A DNA stretch of 64,000 bases. It comes from Paraspadella gotoi (taxonomy: Eukaryota > Chaetognatha). The DNA lies in the NCBI GenBank assembly GCA_051294375.1, contig CM119269.1, positions 11,204,883-11,268,882 of the forward strand, read 5' to 3'. The translations under genes and the position numbers were made by a program. Shown piece by piece: positions 35,431-47,496 of this stretch. The notes below the pieces were generated by a model. That model worked only from the letters and a program-made list of their open reading frames with translations, had not been told where the DNA came from and searched no databases. The number at the start of each line of letters is the position of its first letter. Position 1 is the first letter of the stretch.

Positions 35431-36890
35431 ACTTAAACGAATTGAACCTTTAACTTAAGCTGGTTTCTGAACCAAATCAATAAATATATTTTTTCTTCAA
35501 ATCACATTTTGGGAAAGGGTAGTTAATAAAATTCGATAATATCTCAGCCAGTTAATTTTCTTTTAAAGAATGGTAAGCAAGAAAATCTCGTTGTTCAAGT
35601 AGTTAGATTTTTTCCAAAAGAAGGAATAAGATACGCATAATTTAAAAAAAGAAATTTTCCAGCTTTTATCATTTAAAAATTATAAGAAAAAAAAACTAGT
35701 GAGATGTAATTCAAAAAGTATAGCTCAAGGTATTCTGACGTGGATTTGTAGATTGTAACTTTCTTTCACTAATGATTATGTTATTGAAATGAATGATATA
35801 ATAAATAGTCTTTGAAGTAATATAAATAATAAAAAGAAGAGAAAAATTATTTACTTTTACTAAATTTTTAATTGTTATAATATAGTGAAATCAATATAGT
35901 TTAATAATACATTATAAAGGATGAATATGAATATTAATATCATAATTATTATAGTTTTGTTTCTGTAGAATAGAATTTAGGTTTGATTTGTCTGCTTTAA
36001 GTAAATATAAAAAATAAAAATATTAGTCTTGTAAGCCTTTGTTCAATGAGGTTAAACCTAAAATTTGTAGCTTTGTACAGAAATAAAAAAATGGAATTTA
36101 GTAAAAAATACTTTCTTATGCCAAAAATAAATAATGATTATATAAATATTTAGGTAGGATCAACGAAATGTTTTTTTTATAATTATTAAATTTTTGTTTC
36201 CGTACAATAAGAGATAGGAATTTTTTTACCACTTCCCGGCAAAGAAAAATAATGACTATCACCATTCAAATTCCTTTGCATGATAGACCCTTAAGCTTAT
36301 GATATCATTTTTATCACTGGGTCCCTTAATGAAATAATTTTCTAAAGAGTTATATTTTCTTTTATCAACTTTTCGTGAGGAATTCGAATCTGATTTCAAA
36401 AATAAGAAAAAAAAACATTTTAAGATTATGACATTTTCTATACGAAAATTTACAATTTAAAAATTATTCTACTTGATTTTAATATTTTTGCTACGCTTTA
36501 TTAAGCATACTTGGTTGAACAGAAATATTAACTAAAATTTCGTTGCAAATAATACAAATCATTTATTTGAGCTTGTCTCACTAGATTTCAATAGCTGTTA
36601 TACGTAAATTATAAATATTCCTTTTCGTAATACGCCGAAAAATATTTTTGTCACTGAAAATCTTAAATTAACTTACCGCGTAACATCTCGTCTCCCCTTT
36701 CAATTCATTAACGAAAATGCAAGCATATCTTTCATGCAATTGCTACATAATAGTGAGTACTACCTATATACCTACTTAATGTGTTTTTCTCATTCTCACC
36801 TAATCTATAAAATCGTACACACCTTACCTCTGTCATTTAAATTTCTCCATTCACTCACTAGCAGTTAACCTGTCATGCTTGTCGCTTGTC
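35431..36890. other. AT-rich intergenic DNA
   Basis: No gene-like frame, inverted end or motif found. Confidence 0.5.
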
Positions 36891-36898
36891 GCGTGAAA

Positions 36899-37017
<119 letters not shown>

Positions 37018-37679
37018 CCCACCCATCTATGTATCTCTCCCTCTCCCCCGTTTCTTAGAATTCATTTCCACGACTTTAAACGGATCAAATTCAAATGAGA
37101 CGCGAGGGGAAAAGGAAAGAAAAGAAGGAAAGAAAAGAAAAAAGAGAAGAAGAAGAGGAAAAGTAAAGGAGGCCGATGGGGGAGGCTGGAAGGGTAAAGA
37201 AGAGAAAGAAATAAAAGAGGAGAATCTTTTTATCCATTCATAAACGAGATGCCCTCGAAAAATTGATTTCCTCGTTTGCCCAGACGGCGTAGTCGAAAGA
37301 GAGATGGCATAAATGGCAAAAATGCATACAACGCGTTTCTCGACATAAAAAAATAAGTGAATAGCCAGAAGAAAAAAAATATTTATTTATATATTTATAT
37401 ATTTATATATAAATTACCAATTCATTTTTTTCAACAAAATGCCGAATCGGGAAGAAAAATATTGCAAGAAACGTAAATTTTAATGCCCATGGAAAAAAAA
37501 TTAGACTTAGTTTGTTCGAGATATATACTACGATTTGCCATTAAAAGGTTAAAAAAAAAAAAAAAATCAATGCGCGAAGCATTACTTCCGACTAAAAATA
37601 AATATTTTCATAAGGTTAAAATCGCCGCTCATAGAAAAAAAACCTAAAGATTTTTTCTCCGTTCGAACGACTCTGTTTA

Positions 37680-37905
37680 CAACTTAACGTCAACCTCATA
37701 ATCGGCGTCGCCCTCCTCTTAAAACTCCGCCCAGTTTAATCTTTTGCGCAAGATGCGGCTGCCGCTGTTTTCAGTCTCCGTTAAAGCTGATGCTGCTGCC
37801 GCTGCTGCAGTGAGACGACGTTTTTCATTTTGTCTTCGAGATGGCGATCCCTCGAGGCGTCGGCTTTGCATCTTTGGACAAATATTTTTTAACCCTTTTT
37901 GTTGA
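37680..37905 (+). other. GC-richer island with a short ATG frame
   Basis: After an ACTCCGCCCAG GC box (about 37725), ATG at 37753 opens a 50-codon frame MRLPLFSVSVKADAAAAAAV followed by RRRFSFCLRDGDPSRRRLC, ending at TGA 37903-37905. The Ala run comes from a GCTGCTGCC repeat. A GCTGCAG|TGAGAC join offers no proper donor. It could be a first exon, but there is no homology to judge by. Confidence 0.2.
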
Positions 37906-37947
37906 GGATTTTTTTTTCCGTTCAGATTAGGAAACTAGAGTTAGCTT

Positions 37948-37959
37948 ATTATCATTATC

Positions 37960-37993
<34 letters not shown>
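37948..37993 (+). repeat. (ATTATC)n short array
   Basis: Repeated ATTATC/ATTATT hexamers. Confidence 0.9.
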
Positions 37994-38281
37994 CAGAAAT
38001 GGTGATTCTATTCCGGACAGAATTGTCGATGGTCGATGATATTTCATGTTTTCAATTCGAGTTTAACGAATTTTTATATTCGTTATAATTATTTTTGAAT
38101 TTGCACGGTTTTGAAAGTCATACATAATTTAAATATTTGTTTTACCAATTTCATAGAAATCATATAGTTTCCAAGTTTTGATCTCCAATTAAATGTAGAT
38201 TCTTCTCTCGGACAAAAACTTTCTTCTTAAGCAATAAAAAGGAAAGGAAAAGGTCGAATTTCCCACTCTCGCTCTACCCCA

Positions 38282-38294
38282 GTTGCCTAGCAAC
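38282..38294. promoter_or_regulatory. RFX X-box motif
   Basis: GTTGCCTAGCAAC fits the RFX consensus (GTNRCC, a 0-3 base spacer, RGYAAC) with a one-base spacer. X-boxes usually sit within about 150 bp of ciliary gene starts. A weaker form, GTTGCCAAGCGAC, is at 39335-39347. No adjacent gene could be read, because (CT)n follows. Confidence 0.5.
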
Positions 38295-38429
38295 CTGGTG
38301 CTCTATTTTAGTCGTCGTCGTCGTCGCCGTGGTTCTTGTCGACGTTCCGACCGTCGGCCTTGAACCATCAATATTTCACGTTTTTTCTCACTTTTTTTTT
38401 TCGACACAAAACGGAAGTAGATGAGCTGA

Positions 38430-38546
<117 letters not shown>

Positions 38547-38589
38547 CGTTGAGCGTCTATCAAGTTCCCCCAAAGCCATCATGAAACTG

Positions 38590-39660
38590 TAATGAATTAG
38601 GATGACGATGATTTGATGTCTTTCGTCGCCATCGACGTCAACGTCGTCGTCGTCGTTGTCTCCATCGTCGTCGTCGTCATTATTGAAAAGTGGAAGGAAT
38701 TGACTCTGTGACTGCGGCTTGTTTTGAACGACTTCGGAGAATTATTATTATATAATTATTTCTTTATTATTTCCACAGAGCTTCATCGGAATTCCGATAT
38801 TTTTTTTTTCTGAAATAAAAGAAATAATTTGACAGTTCAAACGATAAATAAGCATTGAGCAAGACTAATAGCACTAATAACACTTAAAATAAAACGATAA
38901 TTCCATAAAATTCAACAATTAGGGATTAATCGCGGACACTGTAAATTGGATAAGTATTAAGTATATCAATAAATATATATACCAATATACCAATATATAC
39001 CAATAAACCAATATACCAGTATACCAATTCCGATAAAGTTAAACAAAAGGCATCGAAAATAATTCCTGTCGATGTACAAATTTAAAATTAAATAACCGAT
39101 TATTTTAGTAAGCGATTAGTATCTGTAATCTGTATCTAATTTCAGAATTTTTCTCATCCTGCTTAAAGTTTTAAAAAACATATTCTCTCGGCGGTTATTG
39201 ACATGATCCCATCCGACAAGATAATTTTAAATGTAAATCGGTTTATCTGACAAAAACTGAAAAAAAGGGATAAACAAAAAAAAAAACAAAAAACAAACAA
39301 AAAACAAGTGACTAATCACCGCCTCGCGGTTTCCGTTGCCAAGCGACGAATCTTGAAAAATGCTTCGTCTCTTCCCGACGTTCGTGGCATACAAATCAGT
39401 ATCGTGATGAATCGCGGAGAACATTTCCCGAAATTGATTCTCCCCCCCCCTCACAACTGGCTTTTCCTTCATCTTTTTTCTTTCCTTTTCTCTTCTTATC
39501 ATCGCCTCGTTCTTTCCTTTAGCTTACCTTTACCTTTCCTCGTTACTTTTCAATTTTTTTCTAATTCTCCCGCTAATTACGTCGGAATTCTTTTTCTAAA
39601 TTTTCCTTCTTTTCCTTTTCTCGTTTTTAGCGAAATCTCATTTCAAAGTTTTTTTCTTTT
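38590..39660. other. Intergenic DNA
   Basis: A (GTC)n-like run at 38634-38680, an ACCAATATA repeat stretch at 38970-39025, and poly-pyrimidine DNA from 39420. No gene supported. Confidence 0.45.
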
Positions 39661-39665
39661 TTTTA

Positions 39666-39760
39666 GTTGCGCCGCGAGTACTCGCGGAGCAACTCTCTAG
39701 GTCATTTCTCGGTCGGTTGGTCGGTATGTCTGTCCGTCAGTCTGTCCTACTTACGCTAAA
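39666..39760 (+). repeat. Palindrome plus GGTCGG tract, copy 1
   Basis: A 28-bp near-perfect palindrome (39666-39693, with the perfect core CCGCGAGTACTCGCGG at 39672-39687) is followed by GGTCGGTTGGTCGGT at about 39713. The whole block recurs inverted at about 44790-44882. Confidence 0.8.
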
Positions 39761-39769
39761 GATACTTAT

Positions 39770-42050
39770 AACTTGGTTAATTCTTTATCAATTAAGTTTA
39801 TTTTTGGTATGAAGGTAAGGCACCATAAAACCTTTAACGTGCATATACATCATACTTGTGAGTTGTGAAGTTATGTGATAACCTTAAAAATCGATCACAT
39901 GACCCAAAATTTAATGCCGCTTATATTGGTTGCTCCTTTGTTATTTTTGCTGAGCGGGACTGTTAGCGACACCTTTTTTTTTAAAGAATCTGAAGAATAA
40001 AATACGTTTTCAGATGCAGTGCGTGTCGAAAACACATGGAAATACACGTAATAAGAAATTCACATCGGCGCAACACACATTGTAACCTCCGTTCTAGTTC
40101 TTTTTTTTTTTCTTTTTTTTTTTTTGTTCGTCTTCTTCACTTCTCGATTCTCGAATCCATCCCCGTCATTATCCTTTCATCTTTTTTTTCCTCTAATTTT
40201 TCAGTTTTTTTCCTTTTTCCTCTTTTCTTCTTTCGCGGCTTCGTCTTTACCTTCCGTTCAATCTTTTTCAATTTGTTCCCATTTTTAATTCAACTTTTCA
40301 ATAATTTTTTTTCTAATTCAGTTTTATCCCTTTGTTGTAAATTAGCGACGGGTATAAATAAGCGCTATTAACATTTAACAATCATCTATCGCGACGATTT
40401 ATTTCGGACGAAACGAAACAAAAAACAAATTGAAAAAAAAAAAAAAATTTTGTTTCTTCCATCTTAATTTATATTTTTCGCCGTCTAATTTTCACTTTTT
40501 TGTGTCGATGTCGAAATTACTTTTTTTCTCCTCTTCTTTCAAATTATCTCTCCATATTTTCTTTCTGTAGACTTTCAGCATTAGAATTCCCCTTCCTCCA
40601 TTTAGTGTTCCGCATCCTTTACTTTTCACCCCCTTCTTTTTTCTTCAACCTCTCTTTTATCTTTTTCTCTTTTCTTTTTACTTCTTCTCTTTGACTTCTC
40701 TTCTTTTCGCCGCGAACACCGCCATCTCTCTTTTTTCCTCACAAACAAAAAAGAATTTGTATTGGTTTTTGTTTGTTGTTTGTTTTTCGCTGGGACAAAA
40801 TCTGTTTTTCGGGTGAGTTTTTCAAAACTCTATTCATCACTTCTCACAAAATCCATTTCTCTAATCTGTCATTTTTCCGACTTAATATTTCCAGTTTTTT
40901 TTCCTCTTGCGATTTATTCTCTCCTTTTTTCCTCTATTCTTCTTTTTGACGATTTTTCTCACATTTTTTCACTGAGAAAAAAAGTTTTTTCTCTGCTTGC
41001 AGACGGTGCCATCGGGGCATCATATTACATACATTCCACGGCTTGATGCCGTTATTCTTTAAATAAATTTTCATTTCATCTATTTATAAATCAATGAAAT
41101 TACAATGTTCAAAAGTAATTTAAAACGTTCACCGTCTTTCGGCGACTCGTTGAAACACGAAATCGATCAAAGCGAGTGTTTTTTTTAAAAACAATTTATT
41201 TTTGTTTTGTTTTTTTATTCATATTTAATTATCTTAATTAATAACAAAACTTTCTCGGCATCCGAATTTTTAAAAAATGCTTCTTTGCATAAAATCTCAT
41301 CTTAATTGAATTCCTTAAAAAATTGTTCTTTTTTCCTGGCGGACAACCTTCTCATTCCCTACGTTTTCGTAGTTATTCTTCGTCTCGTTCGACTCATTTG
41401 GCCCCCGAATTGGGATCACCCCTCGATACATTCGTCAGCCGCTCTCACCGCTCGCGCTAAACGACTCACTTCACATTCGCCTTCGCATCGGTGAACCCTC
41501 GCCCAATTTCGTCGTTTACCTAATGAATCCCGTTGCTCGGGTTGACACCTCACCTCTTTCACGACTCACCCCGCACCCGCATCACGCCTCGATCCCGCTC
41601 TGATCCCCTTCCCTCACCCCCACGCCGTCTTGGCAACGGGAATTGAAGGTCGTAGGATTCCATTTCCCCTAATGATTCCTGCAGGAGACTTTGTCCCGAC
41701 TCTTGATGTTTCTCCCTTATGATGGCCAATCTTTTTTTCCTTTTTTTTTCTTTTTTTTTGCCGTGGGAAGGGTGAAGGGGCGAAAAATGTAAGCGTCGAG
41801 GTTTGGCCAGATGTAGTCGTTGAGTTAGTGCTCTCAAGGGATGAATTATTTGTTAATTTTTGGTCGCATATGGTTCTCATACAGTCATGAATTTAATGCA
41901 AAAGTTCAATTTTATCTTTAGCAAACCCACTATCGACTTGGAAGGGAGTTGGTGAAGAAACAGTTATGACTGAGGGACGAGGCGGTAAGCGAAGTCGAGA
42001 TGTGTAGTCGGGCATTGCCTAGGTTCACGCCGCCTAGAAACATGACGCTT
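39770..42050. other. Pyrimidine-rich intergenic DNA
   Basis: T- and C-rich sequence (40090-41000) makes long Phe/Ser/Leu frames that are not genes. 41380-41660 is GC-richer without a recognisable product. Confidence 0.45.
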
Positions 42051-42054
42051 TCAG

Positions 42055-42292
42055 TTGTGACCCGGTGGCTCATTGAGTAAAGCCATCAGCTCATGACCAC
42101 TAGGTACCGGGTTCAATCCCAACACGGTACCTACTCTGCGGGAAGCGTGAGGACGGCCGTAAGCCGCCTTGGGGGCATGGCAAACCCTCAAGCCTGGTTC
42201 CAAGCCCAGGGACCCGTTCCATGGCTGCGAGAGGGGGTTATAGAAGTTACGGACAGTCATCTTCAGCCCACGTAGCGCCTTATCCACAGATG
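42055..42292 (+). repeat. tRNA-derived SINE, apparently full length
   Basis: The head mimics a tRNA gene: CCGGTGGCTCATTGAGTAAAG is a good A box and GGTTCAATCCC a perfect B box 40 bp later, so it carries an internal RNA polymerase III promoter. The body follows (GTAAGCCGCCTTGGGGGC, CCTCAAGCCTGGTTCCAAG, GACCCGTTCCATGGCTGC) and the tail ends CGTAGCGCCTTATCCACAG. It does not resemble the hairpin-bearing repeat at 5.5 and 24.2 kb, so it is a separate family. A rearranged copy lies at 58.5 kb. Confidence 0.85.
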
Positions 42293-42374
42293 TCTGGTTA
42301 AAGATGACGGTTGCCGAGGGTTAAAATCCAAAGGTTGATTTCTCTTCTTTCAAGACCTTCGAAAATAGGGAGGT

Positions 42375-42415
42375 GAAAAGTAGTCTCTCTCTCTCTCTCT
42401 CTTTCTCTCTCCCTC
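42375..42415 (+). repeat. Short (CT)n
   Basis: CT dinucleotides with interruptions. Confidence 0.9.
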
Positions 42416-42969
42416 TCCTTCTTCCTTCCTTCCATCTCCACTAAAATTCTCAAGGAAATCAATCTAAACGACACGAGGCAAATCATTCACAATCAAAAAG
42501 CAACGTTTGGCATTTCTTTCTTTTTATTCAAATGCGGAGTCGAGCGAAATTTCTCGACGCCTCCCGCGATGCGGCCAACGTTCGCCATTGTTGTCTCCTT
42601 CTGCGTCATTGTTTATCGATGAAACGAAATCAGCGTCACTCGATTTGCAGTTTGCGCACGAAACGATTTTTACGTTTCACAAAGTGAAACGATACTGAGC
42701 TTTCGCTTACTTTGTTTTATATTATAATTTATATTCTCTTTTCCTCGAGTGCCATACTTGTCGCGCGTTCATCGTTCACTCGGCACAGGGCTCTTTTTTT
42801 TTGTGTCGGCGCACAGTGCTCTTTCTCTCGCAGGGAAAAAAAACCCGGAGAGATGAAATCTCGGGGCATCGGAATTTTCTCTCGAAAAAAAAATTTTTTT
42901 TGGAGATTTAAGAAGATTTTTTTTTTGTCTTTTGGGATAAAAAAAAAAACTCTTGAGACTTCGTCGATG

Positions 42970-43022
42970 TCGTTGTCTTCAGTGACGTCGTCGTCGTCGT
43001 CTTCATTGTCGTCGTCGTCGTA
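42970..43022 (+). repeat. (GTC)n-rich trinucleotide tract
   Basis: Imperfect GTC/TCG repeats. Similar tracts occur at 38634-38680, 45065-45086, 46006-46028, 46060-46080 and 52678-52722. Confidence 0.9.
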
Positions 43023-43194
43023 GTCCTCGTCTTTGAAGACAGACATTTGTTTCAATCTCGACCTCCGCTGGGGGTAGGAGAGCGAGAAACGAGGGATTTA
43101 AAAGCGGGAGAATGTAGAGGGGAGAGAGAAGAGGAGGAGGAAAACGAGGCGAAAAAAAGGAAGGAATCGAGGGAATTGAGTGCGTGAGCGTGTG

Positions 43195-44026
43195 GAAAGA
43201 AAGGCAAAGAAAGGAAAGCAAAGAAAAGCACAAAAGGAAAGAGAGGCAAAGAAAGGAAAGCAAAGAAAAGGCGTACGAAAGGAAAGAGAGGCAAAGAAAG
43301 GAAAGCAAAGAAAAGCACGAAAGGGGAAGAAAGGCAAAGAAAGGAAAGAAAGAAATAGCACGAAAAGGAAAGAAAGGCAAAGAAAAGAAGGAAAGCCAAA
43401 GAAAAAGCACGAAAGGAAAGAAAAGGCAAAGAAAGGAACCAAAGAAAAGCACGAAAGGAAAGAAAGGCCAAAGAAAGGAAAGCAAAGAAAAGCAACAAAA
43501 GAAAGAAAGGCAAAGAAAGGAAAGCAAAGAAAAGCACGAAAGGAAAGAAAGGCAAAGAAAGGAAAGCAAAGAAAAGCACGAAAGGAAAGAAAGGTAAACA
43601 AAGGAAAGCAAGAAAAGCACGAAAGGAAAGAAAGGCAAAGAAAGGAAAGCAAAGAAAAGCACGAAAAGAAAGAAGAAAGCAAAGAAAGGAAAGCAAAGAA
43701 AAGCACGAAAGGAAAGAAAGGCAAAAGAAAGAAAGCGCAAAGAAAAGCACACGAAGGAAAGAAAGGCAAAGAAAGGAAAGCAAAGAAAAGCACGAAAGGA
43801 AAGAAAGGCAAAGAAAGGAAAGCAAAGAAAAGCACGAAAAAGAAAGAAAGGCAAAGAAAGGAAAGCAAAAGAAAAGCACGAAGGAAAGAAAGGCAAAGAA
43901 AGGAAAGCAAAGAAAAGCACGAAAGGAAAGAAAGGCAAAGAAAGGAAAGCAAAGAAAAGCCACGAAAGGAAAGAAAGCAAAGAAAGGAAAGCAAAGAAAA
44001 GCACGAAAGGAAAGAAAGGTACGACG
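43195..44026 (+). repeat. 42-bp purine minisatellite, about 20 copies
   Basis: The unit is GCACGAAAGGAAAGAAAGGC followed by AAAGAAAGGAAAGCAAAGAAAA, 42 bp or 14 codons. Variants have 1-bp indels. Because the unit is a multiple of three and lacks stops in several frames, it opens frames of 290-370 codons on both strands (14-residue Phe/Leu/Ser repeats on the minus strand, Lys/Arg/Glu on the plus). These are not genes. Confidence 0.95.
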
Positions 44027-44780
44027 GAAATAAGTATGAACTCGACGGAATGCAGGTCGGCTAGGTGGGGAAAGGATTGCTGAGGGTAAGTCGGGAGAAG
44101 GTAGAACAAAGGATATGAAATTTAAAAAAAAAGGAGTAAAGATTCGGATGACAAGCTGAGCAACAGTTTTAACGGCTCAGATATTAAGTTTAAAAAAAAA
44201 AGATTTATGAACCGACAAAAAATAAGCGCTCTTAGCTCGATCGGGATCGACATCTTGTCAAAAGTGTGTTGCCTTAGAAAAAGAAAAAAGGGAAGTGGAA
44301 AAAAGGAAGGCTCTGGTTTCGTTTTTATGCAATTGTTAAAAAAAGTAACCGACTGAAAAACGGATATTTTTGAGATGTTAATATTTTGTTAACCTTTTTT
44401 ACGGTAAATAATAAAACGGCAATTTTGAAGTGTTGATTTTCTTAACATGTGTAATACACTGCGGCGCACAAAAAAAGTAGCCACTTTTTCACATCGAAAA
44501 AAAAAAAACCGTATCTACAAATATACATAAAACAGGGCTTATTGAAAGATGAAGCGATTGGTCCAAGTCCCAATAAAATCGAGCAAAGCGTTCGTAGTCA
44601 ATTGGTACAAAATTTGGTTTCGTTAAAAAGAGTCAATGACTTTTCCTTATTATAAAATATTTATAATATAAAATTGGCTGAGCAAATTTTTTACCAAATA
44701 CCAAATATTACTGATTTTGAATTGAAACAAGTACGTCACCTTTTTATCAATTCAGTATTATCCGAGTTTTGAGAATTTAA
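44027..44780. other. AT-rich intergenic DNA
   Basis: CACTGCGGCGCACAAAAAAA at about 44458 followed by AGTAGCCACTTTTT resembles a Tc1/mariner-type end, but no matching inverted partner was found. Confidence 0.35.
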
Positions 44781-44789
44781 AATTTAAGT

Positions 44790-44882
44790 TGTATTGATGG
44801 ATGGGGATCAACGGACGGACCGACCAACCGACCGACTGAAAAGAGACTTATTGAGTTGCTCCGCGATTACTCGCAGCGCGAC
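44790..44882 (-). repeat. Palindrome plus GGTCGG tract, copy 2 (inverted)
   Basis: GACCGACCAACCGACCGACT then GTTGCTCCGCGATTACTCGC (44853 onward) is the complement of the block at 39666. Here the palindrome has lost symmetry by several mutations. Confidence 0.8.
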
Positions 44883-44889
44883 TAAAAAA

Positions 44890-46190
44890 AAAGAGATTGA
44901 AAACATATTTCCTATCTGTGAAAAACCTTTCACCTCTCCACGGGGAAACTAAAATCATTAAACCCGCATATTAATTTGTTTTTAAGGATCCCGGCTGAAA
45001 AAAAAACCGTCGTCGACAATAAATGAACTCAAATTTACGAAGAAAAAAAACCCGCGTATTAAGTCGGCGTCGTCGTCGTCGTCGTCTTGATAGTCGTAGA
45101 AATGGAAATGGAATTGTAAACAATCTTCATCGTCACATTGATTTGAGGAAAGTAGAATCTATTTTAAACTGCGAAGATTGACCCCAAAAGCTAGAAACGG
45201 ATAAATACTAATTCTTTTCGAACTATTAATAAAAATGACTTAAAGAATGTAAAATGAACTACCACTACTTACAGACCTGTGCATAAAAAAGAGGACATCC
45301 AAAAACATTATGAAGATAAATCAAATTAGATTCCTTTAAAGATATTATAAGTTAATAATATTCCTGGAAAAAGTAACTCTTGGTGTAAATTTGGTTAATA
45401 CGTGGCTATCTGTTACTAAGAGTGATTTTTTAAGTTACAACTACCAAGTACTCAAACAGACTGTCAGAGCAGAATAAAATTAAGGTATCTTTAACATTTT
45501 GTGTTTAAAGTGCTGTTGCTGGACCGATTTTCTTTTAAGATGCACATTTGGATTTCTCTTTCAAAAGTCGTTATTATAATATAAAGCTAAAAAGAATTTT
45601 CGGTTTTTGGCAGATCTTCAAAAATGTTTTTTTGTAGAGACTCAAATGACAATAGTTTTTGACCAATTGTCAAGAAAAAATTCTTTAAAAACATAATAAG
45701 TTAAAGATAACAAAATATTTTTTACCAAAATATCTAAATTGGAAAAAAATAAAATTTAACCGAATTTAACCGTTAAAATAAAAAAATTAACGGTTAAGTT
45801 AAAAAAAATTTTCATCGTTATTAACGGTTCATTTTTAACAGTTAAGGAATCCCTAGTCGGTACAGCCGCGTGACGCCGTTTCTGTCATAATACCGAAGCA
45901 GCATAAAACCGTCACGCTCTGCGACTGCGCTCCGTGTCAGCGTGACACCGTCATCGTCTCGTTTTCCCAGAAAAAAATAGAGATTGTTGTTGTCGTCATC
46001 ATCATTGTCGTCGTCGTCGTCGTCGTTTCCGCAACATTTGAAACGCGGAAATATACGATGTCGTCGTCGTCGTCGTCGTCAGCCTAATGGCGCAAATGCT
46101 CCGTAATGTCATAAAAAAAATGAAGGTTTTGATATCTACGATTTATTTTGGAGCATTTCCACACCATCCCCGTTCTCAACCTGCCCCTTT
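44890..46190. other. Intergenic DNA with (GTC)n runs and a possible hAT end
   Basis: Around 45755-45865 the bases AACCGTTAA / TTAACGGTT recur four times next to a TAGGGATTCC boundary read on the complement. That arrangement is common at hAT termini. No partner end or target duplication could be established. Confidence 0.3.
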
Positions 46191-46199
46191 CGTTCCTGT

Positions 46200-46228
46200 C
46201 CACAAATAGTTACTCACTCTCTGTCTCT

Positions 46229-46305
<77 letters not shown>

Positions 46306-46368
46306 AAAGTGACCCCTCTCGCGTCAGCTCTAGCCTGAGTTAAATAGTTACCTCTCTCTCTCTCCCTC

Positions 46369-46435
<67 letters not shown>

Positions 46436-46495
46436 TCTCTATTATATCTTTCTAAGCGACCCCTCGCGGTGAGCTCTCGCCTGAGTTCTAACCCT
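46200..46495 (+). repeat. Tandem duplication of a (CT)n-containing unit
   Basis: Two units of about 150 bp each hold a (CT)n array (46206-46303 and 46350-46432) followed by GCGACCCCTC/GTGACCCCTC, GCTCT(A/C)GCCTGAGTT. Confidence 0.85.
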
Positions 46496-46499
46496 CCCC

Positions 46500-46690
46500 A
46501 ATGATGACCTCGCCACTAACAAGCCACCAGGGCCCGCCTCCGTCCTCCGTCTCATTCAATCGCTGATCCGCCCTTTTGCGTCGCCTCTTGACGCCGCCCA
46601 TTCGAGAGGCTGCGTCGAAGCCTCTAGATTCCGGCTACGCCCCTTCCATCCGTCCCGCGAGGGAACGCTCGTCCGCCATCTATGCGTCAT
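46500..46690. promoter_or_regulatory. GC-rich promoter-like stretch
   Basis: High G+C with CGCCGCCCATTC and CGTCCGCCATC blocks between CT-rich flanks. Motif support is weak. Confidence 0.2.
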
Positions 46691-46939
46691 TACCGCCCCC
46701 ATTTCTTTCTACTTTTCCGTCCACCCAATTTATTTAATACTTTATTCTCTTCACCCCACTCTTTCATTTCTCCTCCGTTTTGCACAGCTTTCCTCCCGCC
46801 CCCTCTTCCGCTTTTCATCGTCGGAAGCTTCACTGAAAATCTATTTCGTGTTGTCTCTTCCCTCTGGGAAATTTCAAACGAGATTTTTTTTTCTTAAATT
46901 CGCCATCATGCCCTCGCTCGTCCTCTTTCACTTTCTGAG

Positions 46940-46940
<1 letters not shown>

Positions 46941-47008
<68 letters not shown>

Positions 47009-47010
47009 AT
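46941..47010 (+). repeat. (CT)n then (CTTT)n
   Basis: CT dinucleotides pass into CTTT units. Confidence 0.95.
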
Positions 47011-47294
47011 TCTTTCTCCCTTTCTCCCTCTCTTTCTTTAGTAATTTTTTTCTTGTTTTCTTATTCGAGACGTTATACATACAAATATCATACAAGTTTC
47101 CAGGCTCTCTAATTGGTACTATATAACTAATATGTTCTACAACCATCATCGCTTTCATAGGTCGCTGAACTCGTATTCAATTATCTTTTAATAATAGTAG
47201 TTAATAAAATGTAAGCAATCTGGAAACCTAGTAAGCCAAGCCTGCTACCTGCTACCTGCTACCTGGAATAAATCATTTTTAATTTGGCTGATTA

Positions 47295-47298
<4 letters not shown>

Positions 47299-47348
<50 letters not shown>
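47299..47348 (+). repeat. (CT)n microsatellite
   Basis: About 25 CT units. Three copies of GCTACCT lie just upstream at 47246-47269. Confidence 0.95.
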
Positions 47349-47350
<2 letters not shown>

Positions 47351-47496
47351 CTAAGTTTTACTCATTTTTCCAACTCTTTTTTACAATCTTTGTTACTTAT
47401 TCTTTTTTATTAAATCACATGGATTCTTTCCAGAAAAAAAAAACTTAGACCTTTCAAGAATAAAACAAACTGATACCTCATTCTTTTTTTTTGCTA

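Noticed and set aside
39672-39707. Helitron 3' end (hairpin followed by CTAG)
   Set aside because: In the inverted copy at 44.85 kb no CTRR follows, and similarity between the copies continues past the supposed end.
42055-42130. A tRNA gene
   Set aside because: A and B boxes are present but the folds of a mature tRNA are not complete, and a SINE body and tail follow.
43003-44109. Frames of 294-368 codons on both strands
   Set aside because: They lie over the 42-bp minisatellite. A 14-codon stop-free unit keeps several frames open automatically.
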